A stretch of 27,599 nucleotides of DNA from positions 1-27,599 of the forward strand of contig RFIU01000136.1 of assembly GCA_003695555.1 (NCBI GenBank), in the 5' to 3' direction. The stretch is from Alphaproteobacteria bacterium. Lineage in GTDB: Bacteria > Pseudomonadota > Alphaproteobacteria > Sphingomonadales > Rhodothalassiaceae. Below the pieces are notes generated by a model. The model did no database searches and was not told the DNA's origin. It saw only the letters and a list, made by a program, of their open reading frames with translations. The position numbers and the translations under genes were made by a program. Shown piece by piece: positions 15,490 to 22,770 of the stretch (the first letter of the stretch is position 1; each line of letters opens with the position of its first letter).

Positions 15490-16857
15490 GTGTCGAAGAA
15501 TCACTCCAAGCGCTTCTTGAAGCAGCGGTCGGGCATCTGCGCGCTGGTCAGCATGCTGGCGCTGACAATTGCACTTGATGGTAGCAGCGCCATGGCTGCC
15601 GGCAGTCCTCAGGATTCCGGTACCGATGCGGGGAAAAGCTCCGAATCGGATCGCATAGCGACGTTGGAGAAACGCTTGTCGGAAGTTCTTGGAGTGGTCG
15701 ATGCGTTGCGTCAGGAAGTGGCGCGTCTGAAGGCGCAAAAGGGGGCTGGCGCTGGAGCGCCGGCCGGAACTGATCTGGCGCGCCGGATCGATGCATTGAG
15801 CGAACAGGTGGCCTCCACTGATGCACGACTTGACGAGATTGAGGACATCGCCATCGAAACCGACGAGAAGGTCGGCTCGCGCGCTCTTGCGAGAGTCTTC
15901 AACGCCGACAGTCTCGACATCGGCGGTTTCCTCCACACCGCCGCGACACTGGTCGATGGCAAGCAGAACACCGAGGCATCCTTCAACCGCCTGACATTCG
16001 AGCTGCTGGCACGGGCCAAGCTGTCACAGAACTGGTCGGTCTTCGTCGCCCAGGCCTTCATCCGCGAATCCGGGATCAACTACACCGACCCGGCAGCGCG
16101 TCTTGATCCCAATTTCAATGTCGTCTCCAAGACGCCGCTGGTGATCGCCACCGCCAACTATCACCACAGCGACCTGCTCAATCTCGAGATCGGTCGCTTC
16201 ATCACGCCGCATGGCATCATCAATATCGAACACTTTCCCGCCATTCTGCTCGATCCTGAACAGCCGCAGTTCCTGCGGCCCTTCGGCGGTCAGACGATCT
16301 TCGCCAACTTCATGAACGGGTTGAAGCTGTCCGGCCAGACCTTCGCCGGATTCGGTGGCAAGGGGACTCTGGGCTATGCCGCCTATGCGGCCAGTTTCGT
16401 CGGCAACTCCGACCACTTCAACTATGGCGGCCGCCTTTTCTATCGCTTCGGTGACACGGGCTTCACGCTCGGTGCCAATGTCGGCGGCGGCAAGCGCGCC
16501 GGAACCGGCACGCAGTACTGGCTGGCCGGCGGCGACCTGCTCTATGACAAGGGCCCGGTACTCTGGAAGACCGAGCTGTTCGCCACCGATGAAGATGCCG
16601 GTGGCAACCGTCTCGCCTTCTACACCCAGCCGGCCTTCCGGCTCGATGATCAATGGACCGCCTTCTATCGTTTCGATTTCCTCGATGACGGCAGCGGACG
16701 CGGCGACCGTACCGAACATGCGGTGGGCATCACCTTCAAGCCGGACCCCGATATCCACCTGCGGCTGATCGCCCGGCGCGACCATTTCCAGGCGGCTCTC
16801 GGTCTGCCAAAGGCGAATGCCGAGAACTACCAGTTCTCGGCCACCTTCTCGTTCTGA
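15490..16857 (+). CDS. Outer-membrane porin with N-terminal coiled coil
   Basis: This 455-residue protein has a signal peptide (basic MSKNHSKRFLKQR, hydrophobic to about residue 30, cleavage near AMA-37), then a heptad-rich coiled coil (about 52-82, IATLEKRLSEVLGVVDALRQ) and a second helical stretch (92-130). A beta-barrel of alternating hydrophobic strands follows and ends YQFSATFSF with the terminal Phe used for BAM-mediated assembly. The layout resembles DcaP/OprO-like porins with periplasmic coiled coils; the solute is unknown. A GTG start at 15490 is preferred because GGGAG lies 8 nt upstream; the ATG at 15439 has no ribosome site. A small PstS-like protein gene follows after 19 nt, so the two are probably one transcript. 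Confidence 0.85.
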   Translation: MSKNHSKRFLKQRSGICALVSMLALTIALDGSSAMAAGSPQDSGTDAGKSSESDRIATLEKRLSEVLGVVDALRQEVARLKAQKGAGAGAPAGTDLARRIDALSEQVASTDARLDEIEDIAIETDEKVGSRALARVFNADSLDIGGFLHTAATLVDGKQNTEASFNRLTFELLARAKLSQNWSVFVAQAFIRESGINYTDPAARLDPNFNVVSKTPLVIATANYHHSDLLNLEIGRFITPHGIINIEHFPAILLDPEQPQFLRPFGGQTIFANFMNGLKLSGQTFAGFGGKGTLGYAAYAASFVGNSDHFNYGGRLFYRFGDTGFTLGANVGGGKRAGTGTQYWLAGGDLLYDKGPVLWKTELFATDEDAGGNRLAFYTQPAFRLDDQWTAFYRFDFLDDGSGRGDRTEHAVGITFKPDPDIHLRLIARRDHFQAALGLPKANAENYQFSATFSF

Positions 16858-16876
16858 AGCGTCAGGGAGGAAGAAG

Positions 16877-17410
16877 ATGATGAAGGACGATCGTTCAATG
16901 CATCCGGGGGGACGGTGCGAAGAACCGCAAGGCGGGCCGACACGGCGTATGCCCGCGATCCTGGCCGCGCTACTTGCGCTCGCCGCTCTTGTGACGTTCC
17001 CGATCGCCGGCGGCAGCGCCCATGCGGCCGAATATATGGTGATCGCCAATGCCGCCAATCCCGATGCCGCCAAGGGAGACGCCATGAAAGAGGTCGTCAA
17101 GCACCTCTTCCTGAAAGAGCAGACCAACTGGCCCGGCGGCCTGCCGGCCAGGCCGCTGGCGCGGCCCGCCGGCTCACCGGCTGAAACGGCCTTCGCCGCC
17201 GAAGTGCTCGGCATGAATGCATCGGCATTGGACAATCATTGGCTGAGGCTGAAGCAAACCAAGGGTGAAACCCCGCCGCGCGCGGTCGGTTCGGCCCGCA
17301 TTCTGCTGCGCCTCGTCGGCAAGTATCCGGGCGCCTTTTCGGTCGTCTCCGCCGATGAGGTCGATACCCTGCCTCCCGAAACGAAGGTCGTCTTCAGATT
17401 CGAGCACTGA
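16877..17410 (+). CDS. Small PstS-like periplasmic binding-protein domain protein
   Basis: This 177-residue secreted protein has a long basic N-region (two Arg before a hydrophobic stretch, 25-48) and a cleavage site near AHA-50. The mature domain of about 127 residues begins with a strand YMVIANAANP, then an amphipathic helix with KEVVKHLFLKEQTNWPGG, a strand with ARPLARPAGS, a helix with AFAAEVLGMNASALDNHWLRL, and TKGETPPRAVGSARILLRLVGKYPGAFSVV. This pattern matches one lobe of phosphate-binding proteins (PstS-like 'PBP superfamily' singletons). No ABC permease or ATPase is nearby. It lies between a porin (19 nt upstream) and a chemoreceptor (109 nt downstream), suggesting a sensing rather than a transport role. 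The start has a strong GGGAGGAAG Shine-Dalgarno. Confidence 0.75.
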   Translation: MMKDDRSMHPGGRCEEPQGGPTRRMPAILAALLALAALVTFPIAGGSAHAAEYMVIANAANPDAAKGDAMKEVVKHLFLKEQTNWPGGLPARPLARPAGSPAETAFAAEVLGMNASALDNHWLRLKQTKGETPPRAVGSARILLRLVGKYPGAFSVVSADEVDTLPPETKVVFRFEH

Positions 17411-17519
17411 ACCAGAAGGGTAAGGGGGGCCGGCCCGGGCACGGGGAACGGGCGGACCCCGCGGATGATGCCGGGGATTTCCCGACAAGGGGCGCGATGC
17501 GACAAGAAAGTTCCGGATC

Positions 17520-19301
17520 ATGATCAAACGCCTGACCGAACGGATCGCCCATCTCTCCATTCGCGGCAAGACCTTCGCGCTGGTCGGCTCGCTGGCCCTG
17601 GTTGCCACTCTCGGCTCGCTGTTTGTGGTCGTAGAAACCTCGCGCTCACGCTCGGCAACCGAACGACAGAGCGCCTATCTCGACACCCTGGAACAGGCCA
17701 ATCGGGCGATCACCGCCTTCGACAACATGAAGTACTGGTATGCCGATCTGGCCAATTCGCTCTCCGAAGAAGCCGAGAAGAAGGCGGCGCGCCACGCCGA
17801 GGTCTTCGCCATGCTCATCGAGGAAATCGGCGGGGAACTTGACGTCGGGCAAGGTGAACTGCTGGTCGCCAACGCCAAGGAGGTCGCACGGCTTTCGCTC
17901 GAAGCGCTCGACCATTATGTCATGGAAGAGCAGGAGGCCGGCAACCAGCTGATGGCCAAGGCGCGTGTGCTCGTCGCCCGAAACGACGAAATCCTGGAAA
18001 AACTGCTCGAGCGGCTGCGCGCCAATGCCCAGCAGGCGGCCCGGCGTGTCGATGCGACCAGTGCCCTTGCCGCGCGAACCGCGATCGTCACACTGCTGCT
18101 CATCCTCGCCGGTGTCACCGGCATCATCCTGACCACCGAACGAACCGTGATCCGGCCCATCCATTCGGTTACCACCGCCATGAAGAAGGTTGCCGATGGC
18201 GATCTCGAGGTCGCCATCCCGATGGTCGATCATCCCTCCGAAATCGGCGACATGGCCCGCGCCGTCGCGGTCTTCCGGGACAATGCCCTGGAAATCCGAA
18301 AGATGCAGGAGCAGCGCGAACGCGAACAGGCCGAACGGCAGGCCGAGCGCGAGCGTGCCGAACAGGCCCAGCGGGCGGCGGAAGAAAAGCAGCGACGACA
18401 GCTGGAGAGCGAATTCGAACGCCAGCGCGCGCTCGCCCGTTCGGTCATCGAGCTGCTGGAGGGCCAGGTTCTCGTTTCGCTGGAAGCGGTGGTGGGTGCC
18501 GCACGCGAACTCGATCAGGCCCATCATGCGATGGATCACTCGCTCGCCACTTCGCAGAATCGGGCGGCCGAAGTATCGAGCGCGTCCGAACTCGCTTCCG
18601 AGAATGCCCAGATGGTCGCAAGCGCAGCCGAGCAGCTCGCCGGCTCGGTTACCGAGATCGCAGCGCAGATCGCCGAGTCCTCTCGCATTGCCCGCGAAAC
18701 CGTCGATCAGCAACAGGCGGTCGCGCGCTCGGCTGAGCGGATGCGGGATCTGACCCAGGACATCAACAAGGTCATCGGCATGATCGATGAAATTGCCGAC
18801 ATGACGAATCTGCTGGCGTTGAACGCGACGATCGAGGCCGCTCGCGCCGGCGAGGCCGGCAGAGGCTTCTCGGTGGTGGCCGCCGAGGTTCGCACCCTCG
18901 CCGGAGAGACCCAGAAGGCGACCGAAAACATTTCGCAACGGATCGAAGAGGTGCAGAAGGCCAGCGAAGAAACCGTCGGCGCAATCGACGCCATCGGCAA
19001 GCAGATCCGCCGCATCGACGAAGCCTCCTCTACCGTCGCGGCGGCGGCCGAGGAACAGCAGGCCTCTACAGCCGAAATCAGCCGCACCATCGCCCAGGCC
19101 GCAAAGGCAACGGCGGGGATTTCGGCAAAGATCGCAGAGGTCGTTCAGGACATCCAGGAAACCGGCGCAGCAGCAGGACAGGTGGCGGATGCCGCATCCA
19201 ACCTGCAGAGCATCGCAGGCCGGCTGCGCGAGGATGTCGAAGACTATCTGGCCAATCTCGATTCCGGTGATTCAAGCAACAGCCACACCCGGCAAGGCTG
19301 A
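17520..19301 (+). CDS. Methyl-accepting chemotaxis protein
   Basis: This 593-residue receptor has TM1 at about 19-39, a helical periplasmic sensor of about 145 residues (40-184), TM2 at 185-205, a HAMP domain (207-262), a charged coiled coil (262-305) and a cytoplasmic signalling domain. The hairpin tip is canonical: EIADMTNLLALNATIEAAR and GEAGRGFSVVAAEVRTLA at about 424-460. The sensor carries FDNMKYWYADLANSLSEEAE, a helical-bundle motif. No C-terminal CheR/CheB-tethering pentapeptide is seen (end NSHTRQG). No che genes are nearby. The ribosome site (AAGAAAG) is modest. The upstream PstS-like protein is a candidate ligand-bearing partner, which is inference. Confidence 0.95.
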   Translation: MIKRLTERIAHLSIRGKTFALVGSLALVATLGSLFVVVETSRSRSATERQSAYLDTLEQANRAITAFDNMKYWYADLANSLSEEAEKKAARHAEVFAMLIEEIGGELDVGQGELLVANAKEVARLSLEALDHYVMEEQEAGNQLMAKARVLVARNDEILEKLLERLRANAQQAARRVDATSALAARTAIVTLLLILAGVTGIILTTERTVIRPIHSVTTAMKKVADGDLEVAIPMVDHPSEIGDMARAVAVFRDNALEIRKMQEQREREQAERQAERERAEQAQRAAEEKQRRQLESEFERQRALARSVIELLEGQVLVSLEAVVGAARELDQAHHAMDHSLATSQNRAAEVSSASELASENAQMVASAAEQLAGSVTEIAAQIAESSRIARETVDQQQAVARSAERMRDLTQDINKVIGMIDEIADMTNLLALNATIEAARAGEAGRGFSVVAAEVRTLAGETQKATENISQRIEEVQKASEETVGAIDAIGKQIRRIDEASSTVAAAAEEQQASTAEISRTIAQAAKATAGISAKIAEVVQDIQETGAAAGQVADAASNLQSIAGRLREDVEDYLANLDSGDSSNSHTRQG

Positions 19302-19313
19302 TGGCCGCACGGC

Positions 19314-19862
19314 TCAGCGCTGGGCGATCTTGCGTTTCAGATCATCCGCACGCCGCTTGAGCGCCCGCACCTCGTCGAGCGGAACCGGCCGCCCGGTCAT
19401 GCTGGCGCGCGCCAGCAGCCTTCCCTTGTCGTCGAACAGATCGGCTTCGCTGAAGATCACGCTGCGTCCCAGCCGGATGCAGCGCCCGCGCGCCTTCAAA
19501 GAGTGGACGACGACCGGCATGACATAGCTGGTCTTCAGTTCCAGCGTCTGGGTGATCACCGTGAAGCGCGATTTCGCGACCGCCGCGATCGCGGCCGTCG
19601 AATCCAGCATGCCCGCGACGACGCCGCCCTGTACGCTGCCGAAGGGGTTGAAGAATTCGTCACGCGGTGCGAAGGCGATCAGGCATTCGCCCGCCTCCTC
19701 GTCCATTTCCAGCGCCTCACCACCAAGATGGCCGAGAATCGGATTGCCGAGATCCGCCGTCACCCGGTGATAGCGATCCAGCGCCGTTTCCTCCTCATGC
19801 GTCAGCAGGGCAAGCTCCTGCTCACCGACGAAACCACCCTCGTCCCTGATCTGCTCGCTCAT
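19314..19862 (-). CDS. PaaI-like hotdog thioesterase (paralogue 1)
   Basis: This 182-residue protein has the hotdog-fold acyl-CoA thioesterase core: NPFGSVQGGVVAGMLDSTAAIA, the counterpart of the N-x-x-G-x-V-H-G-G and catalytic Asp/Glu block, and the central LELKTSYVMPV strand, followed by RCIRLGRSVIFSEADLFDDKG. The usual His is Gln here. An N-terminal extension of about 40 residues and a charged C-terminal helix (DEVRALKRRADDLKRKIAQR) are extra. The ATG at 19862 has GAGGGGG upstream at long spacing. The stop is convergent with the MCP stop 12 nt away. A close paralogue lies 211 nt upstream on the same strand. The acyl-CoA substrate is unknown. Confidence 0.88.
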   Translation of the reverse strand: MSEQIRDEGGFVGEQELALLTHEEETALDRYHRVTADLGNPILGHLGGEALEMDEEAGECLIAFAPRDEFFNPFGSVQGGVVAGMLDSTAAIAAVAKSRFTVITQTLELKTSYVMPVVVHSLKARGRCIRLGRSVIFSEADLFDDKGRLLARASMTGRPVPLDEVRALKRRADDLKRKIAQR

Positions 19863-19964
19863 GTATGATCGGCCCCCTCGCCTGTTTCGGAACAATTCAA
19901 CCGTTTCCACGGAAGCACGGCCCTGCCCACGAAAAACGTGCCGGCTGCACACCCTGATAAAAAG

Positions 19965-19979
19965 TTAACGAATTCCTAA
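19965..19979. promoter_or_regulatory. CtrA-like box upstream of thioesterase 1
   Basis: TTAACGAATTCCTAA reads TTAA-N7-CTAA, seven of the eight defined bases of the alphaproteobacterial CtrA consensus TTAA-N7-TTAA. It lies about 103 nt upstream of the thioesterase start (19862), in the AT-rich part of a 211-nt spacer. It could contribute to cell-cycle or motility-linked regulation. Confidence 0.35.
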
Positions 19980-20073
19980 CGACGAGTCACGCAAAAAGTG
20001 CATGTCCAATGAGTCTTCCCACATCCACCGGCCGCTCGGGTCACTATCCCGGCCGTCCGACTGCCCCGGCGAT

Positions 20074-20541
20074 TCAGGGGGAAAGGCCGGCAAAACGCCG
20101 CACCCGCTCGATCGGCATCGGCCGCGCAGTGGCAGTTGCGTGGGCGAGCAGCTGCTCACCTTTCTGCGTGTACAGCGCCCCTTCGAGAAAGGCCGTACGC
20201 CGGCCGAGATGCAGACATTGACCGATCCCGACGAGCGGCTCGCAGGGTGCCGGGGCGATGAAACTGGTCTTGATTTCGATCGTCGGCATGAAACGGGTCA
20301 CGCCGGTCAGCGCGATGGCGGCAATCGCGGCGGTCGAATCCAGCATCGCCGTCAGAAACCCCCCCTGCACAAAACCCAGCGGATTGCAGAATTCGGGGCG
20401 GGGCCGGAAACGGATCTTCGATCGCCCCTCCTCACCGTCCATCGCCAACACTTCGCCGCCGAGCAGATCGAAGGCGGGGCTGGAAAAAACGTTCCGGAAA
20501 CGCGCAAGCAGGGCGCAATCGCCGCGAACCTCCTCGATCAT
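20074..20541 (-). CDS. PaaI-like hotdog thioesterase (paralogue 2)
   Basis: This 155-residue hotdog protein has the same core as its neighbour: NPLGFVQGGFLTAMLDSTAAIAA, then IEIKTSFIAPAP and CLHLGRRTAFLEGALYTQKGEQL. The two are clearly paralogous through the core but differ in both termini. The ATG at 20541 overlaps the stop of a 24-codon leader ORF (ATGA), which itself overlaps the coxM-like stop in the same way, so translation of all three is probably coupled. The first 11 codons of this gene are repeated, with mainly G-to-A changes, at the start of that leader. It likely belongs to the GST-coxS-coxM operon. Confidence 0.88.
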   Translation of the reverse strand: MIEEVRGDCALLARFRNVFSSPAFDLLGGEVLAMDGEEGRSKIRFRPRPEFCNPLGFVQGGFLTAMLDSTAAIAAIALTGVTRFMPTIEIKTSFIAPAPCEPLVGIGQCLHLGRRTAFLEGALYTQKGEQLLAHATATARPMPIERVRRFAGLSP

Positions 20542-20612
20542 TCAGCGCGCCCCCGAATCTGTGATATAGACCGGGCGGTGAGGGCGCAATCGCCGTGAAT
20601 CTCCTTGATCAT
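20538..20612 (-). CDS. 24-codon leader ORF, diverged copy of the thioesterase start
   Basis: This small ORF starts at the ATG overlapping the coxM stop (ATGA) and ends at the TGA overlapping the thioesterase 2 ATG (again ATGA). It begins MIKEIHGDCAL, against MIEEVRGDCAL in the thioesterase; over the first 32 nt the two copies differ at three sites, all G in the gene and A in the leader. The two starts are 71 nt apart. It may be a vestige of a tandem duplication or a functional coupling peptide; protein expression is unproven. Confidence 0.5.
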   Translation of the reverse strand: MIKEIHGDCALTARSISQIRGRAE

Positions 20613-21433
20613 TCGGCCGCCTCGTCCGCCGCCGCCAGCCGGGTCAGCGCCCGGCGGGTCATGACGCCGATCAGATGGGCGCGATAGCCTGCGCTTGCAT
20701 GGATATCGTCATTGAGGCCGTTTTCTGGATGGGAAAGCCCGTCGAGGGCATCAGGCCTGAACCCGTGATCGGCAAGACGGGCCTCGGCCTCGGCCCAGCG
20801 GAAGACGACCGGCCCCGCGCCGGTCACCGCCACCCGTGGCGTACCGTCCGCACCTTCCGCCACGAAGACACCGACCACCGCATATCGTGAGGCAGGATTG
20901 GGAAACTTGGCGTAGGCACCGCGCCGCGGCACGGGGAAGCGGACCGAGACGATCACTTCACCGGGTGCGAGGGCGGTTTCGAACATGCCGGTGAAAAAGT
21001 CCGATGCCGACCATTCACGACGATCGGTGGTGACCACTGCGTCCAGCCCAAGAAGCGCCGCCGGCCAGTCGGCCGCCGGATCATTGTTGGCGATCGAGCC
21101 GCCGATCGTCCCCTTCTCGCGCACCGCCGGGTCGCCGATCTCATTGGCGAGCGTTGTCAGCGCCGGAATCCGCCCGCGGACTTCTTCGCTGCGGACAATG
21201 TCGGCATGCGGCGTCATCGCGCCGATCACCAGCGCTTCCTGCTCCACCCGGATTCCCGTCAGCTCATCGATACCGGCGAGCGAGATCAGCGCTTCAGGCG
21301 CCGCCAGTCCCTGTTTCATGGTCGCGATCAGCGTCTGTCCGCCGGCTAGCAATCGGGCATCGTCACCCGCCGTGGCCAAGAGCCGGCGAAGCTCGGCAAT
21401 GTCGCCGGGGCGGCTATAGGTGAAAGGTCGCAT
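20609..21433 (-). CDS. Molybdenum hydroxylase medium (FAD) subunit, CoxM-like
   Basis: This 274-residue protein is the FAD-binding subunit of a xanthine oxidase-family enzyme (CO dehydrogenase medium subunit type). It contains the two FAD-pyrophosphate motifs: AGGQTLIATMK (residues 30-40) and TIGGSIANNDPAADWP (about 108-123), followed by the C-terminal CODH flavoprotein domain. The length is typical for CoxM, and the 4Fe-4S insertion of 4-hydroxybenzoyl-CoA reductase is absent. It starts 1 nt after the 2Fe-2S subunit gene (TGA-C-ATG). In such enzymes electrons move from the molybdenum site in the large subunit via 2Fe-2S to this FAD. No large subunit gene is present in the window. Confidence 0.93.
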   Translation of the reverse strand: MRPFTYSRPGDIAELRRLLATAGDDARLLAGGQTLIATMKQGLAAPEALISLAGIDELTGIRVEQEALVIGAMTPHADIVRSEEVRGRIPALTTLANEIGDPAVREKGTIGGSIANNDPAADWPAALLGLDAVVTTDRREWSASDFFTGMFETALAPGEVIVSVRFPVPRRGAYAKFPNPASRYAVVGVFVAEGADGTPRVAVTGAGPVVFRWAEAEARLADHGFRPDALDGLSHPENGLNDDIHASAGYRAHLIGVMTRRALTRLAAADEAAE

Positions 21434-21434
21434 G

Positions 21435-21962
21435 TCAGCCGTCTCCCCGCTGGGCCGCCGGCGTCATCGCCCGCGCCCCGGCGAGCACAGCGTCGACGAT
21501 GTTCTGATAGCCGGTGCAGCGGCATAGATTGCCTTCCAGCTCGGCGCGCACCGTCTCCTCGTCGAGGGCATCACCGTGCCGCTCGGCAATGCCGATCGCG
21601 GCCATGATCATCCCCGGCGTGCAGAAGCCGCACTGAAGGCCATGATGCTCGTGAAAGGCGCGCTGCATCGGGTGCCAGGCCGCCTCGTCCGCTATCCCCT
21701 TGGGCGAAGGTGCCAGCCCTTCGATGGTGGTGATCGCTGCGCCGGCCGCTTCAACGGCAAGCGTATTGCAGGCCTTTACCGGCCGCCCGTTCCAGAGCAC
21801 GGTGCAGGCACCGCATTGCGCCGTGTCGCAACCGACATGAGTGCCGGTCAGCCCCAGATCCTCACGCAGGAATTCGACCAGCAGACGATGCGGCATCACC
21901 CGGCATCGCCGGGTTTCACCGTTCACCGTCAACTCGATCTCGATCGGATTGACCTCGCCCAT
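21435..21962 (-). CDS. Molybdenum hydroxylase small (2Fe-2S) subunit, CoxS-like
   Basis: This 175-residue protein carries both iron-sulfur clusters of the family. The plant-ferredoxin-type cluster has C45, C50, C53 and C65 (GCDTAQCGACTVLWNG and VKAC). The C-terminal cluster has C111 and C114 (CGFCTPGM) plus C147 and C149 (CRCTG). All eight ligands are present, so the protein should be functional. The ATG at 21962 has a strong GGAGAAGGAG Shine-Dalgarno. It follows the GST gene after 25 nt and precedes the FAD subunit after 1 nt. Confidence 0.95.
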   Translation of the reverse strand: MGEVNPIEIELTVNGETRRCRVMPHRLLVEFLREDLGLTGTHVGCDTAQCGACTVLWNGRPVKACNTLAVEAAGAAITTIEGLAPSPKGIADEAAWHPMQRAFHEHHGLQCGFCTPGMIMAAIGIAERHGDALDEETVRAELEGNLCRCTGYQNIVDAVLAGARAMTPAAQRGDG

Positions 21963-21987
21963 TGCGCTCCTTCTCCTCGCCCCTGTA

Positions 21988-22647
21988 TCAGCCGCGCGCG
22001 GCCAGAAACGCCTGAAGGGCCTGTTGCATGCCGGCATGCGACGCCTGCGCGCGGTCGCTTTCCATGATGCCGCGATACCATTCACTGATGCGCGGCCGGC
22101 CGGCAAACGGATCGAAACCATGGCGAGCGCCCATCATCGCGACATAGAAGAAGATCGGCAGCAGCGTCGCATCGGCCAGCGTCCAGCCTTCGTTACCGGC
22201 AGGAGGCGAAACTCGCATGTAGTGCTCGAGATGGTCGAGCGCCGCCCCGAAATCGGCGATTGCGGCATCGAGACGCTCGCCCTTCTCCCACCCCTCGCGG
22301 GTCGCCTGAAACAGCGGCACCAGAGCGGGCGCGACATAGAGGTCGGCGATGCGACAGGCGAGCTCGACATCCGCCATCGCCCGCGCGTCATCGGGAATCA
22401 GCGGCGGCGTCGGGAAGATGCGATCGAAATAGCGGCAGATGACGGCGCTTTCGGGAATGATCGTGCCGTCTTCGAGGGCCAGTGCGGGGATCTTGCCGAT
22501 CGGATTGATCGCGCGATACTCCTGCGAGCCCAACTCGCCGGGTACGCCCGCCTCTTCCACGGCGTCCGGTCGGCCCTTGATGTCGAGTACGATCATCACC
22601 CGTTCATAGTATGGGCTGAGCCGCCCACCATAGAGTTTCATCGTCAT
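21988..22647 (-). CDS. Glutathione S-transferase family protein
   Basis: This 219-residue protein has an N-terminal thioredoxin-like GST domain (MKLYGGRLSPYYERVMIVLD) with cis-Pro in GKIPALALEDG and the glutathione-binding IIPESAVICRYFD. A C-terminal helical domain follows, with TLADATLLPIFFYV containing the conserved N-capping Asp. The apparent catalytic Ser/Tyr would be in SPYYERV. The start at 22647 follows GGGAGAAACGG; ATG codons at 22641 and 22668 are alternatives. It is the first gene of the apparent GST-coxS-coxM-thioesterase operon. It may act in isomerisation or detoxification of the operon's substrate, which is not known. Confidence 0.9.
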   Translation of the reverse strand: MTMKLYGGRLSPYYERVMIVLDIKGRPDAVEEAGVPGELGSQEYRAINPIGKIPALALEDGTIIPESAVICRYFDRIFPTPPLIPDDARAMADVELACRIADLYVAPALVPLFQATREGWEKGERLDAAIADFGAALDHLEHYMRVSPPAGNEGWTLADATLLPIFFYVAMMGARHGFDPFAGRPRISEWYRGIMESDRAQASHAGMQQALQAFLAARG

Positions 22648-22770
22648 CGCCCGTTTCTCCCTTCTCATTGTCTTTCCGGCAGCGGACGCCAGACAAGCAG
22701 GAATGCCCCGCCCTGTCCATCCCCGCGACGGGGAGCCTTCGGCGTCCAGGAGCGACCGATCCTGTCGTCT

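Noticed and set aside
17427..17436. GGGCCGGCCC palindrome as a terminator after the PstS-like gene
   Set aside because: It has no loop and no following T-run; it is a GC-rich palindrome only.
20581..20614. Short repeats near 20510-20614 as a mobile-element or CRISPR-like repeat
   Set aside because: There are only two copies, and the match is explained by duplication of the thioesterase start codon region.
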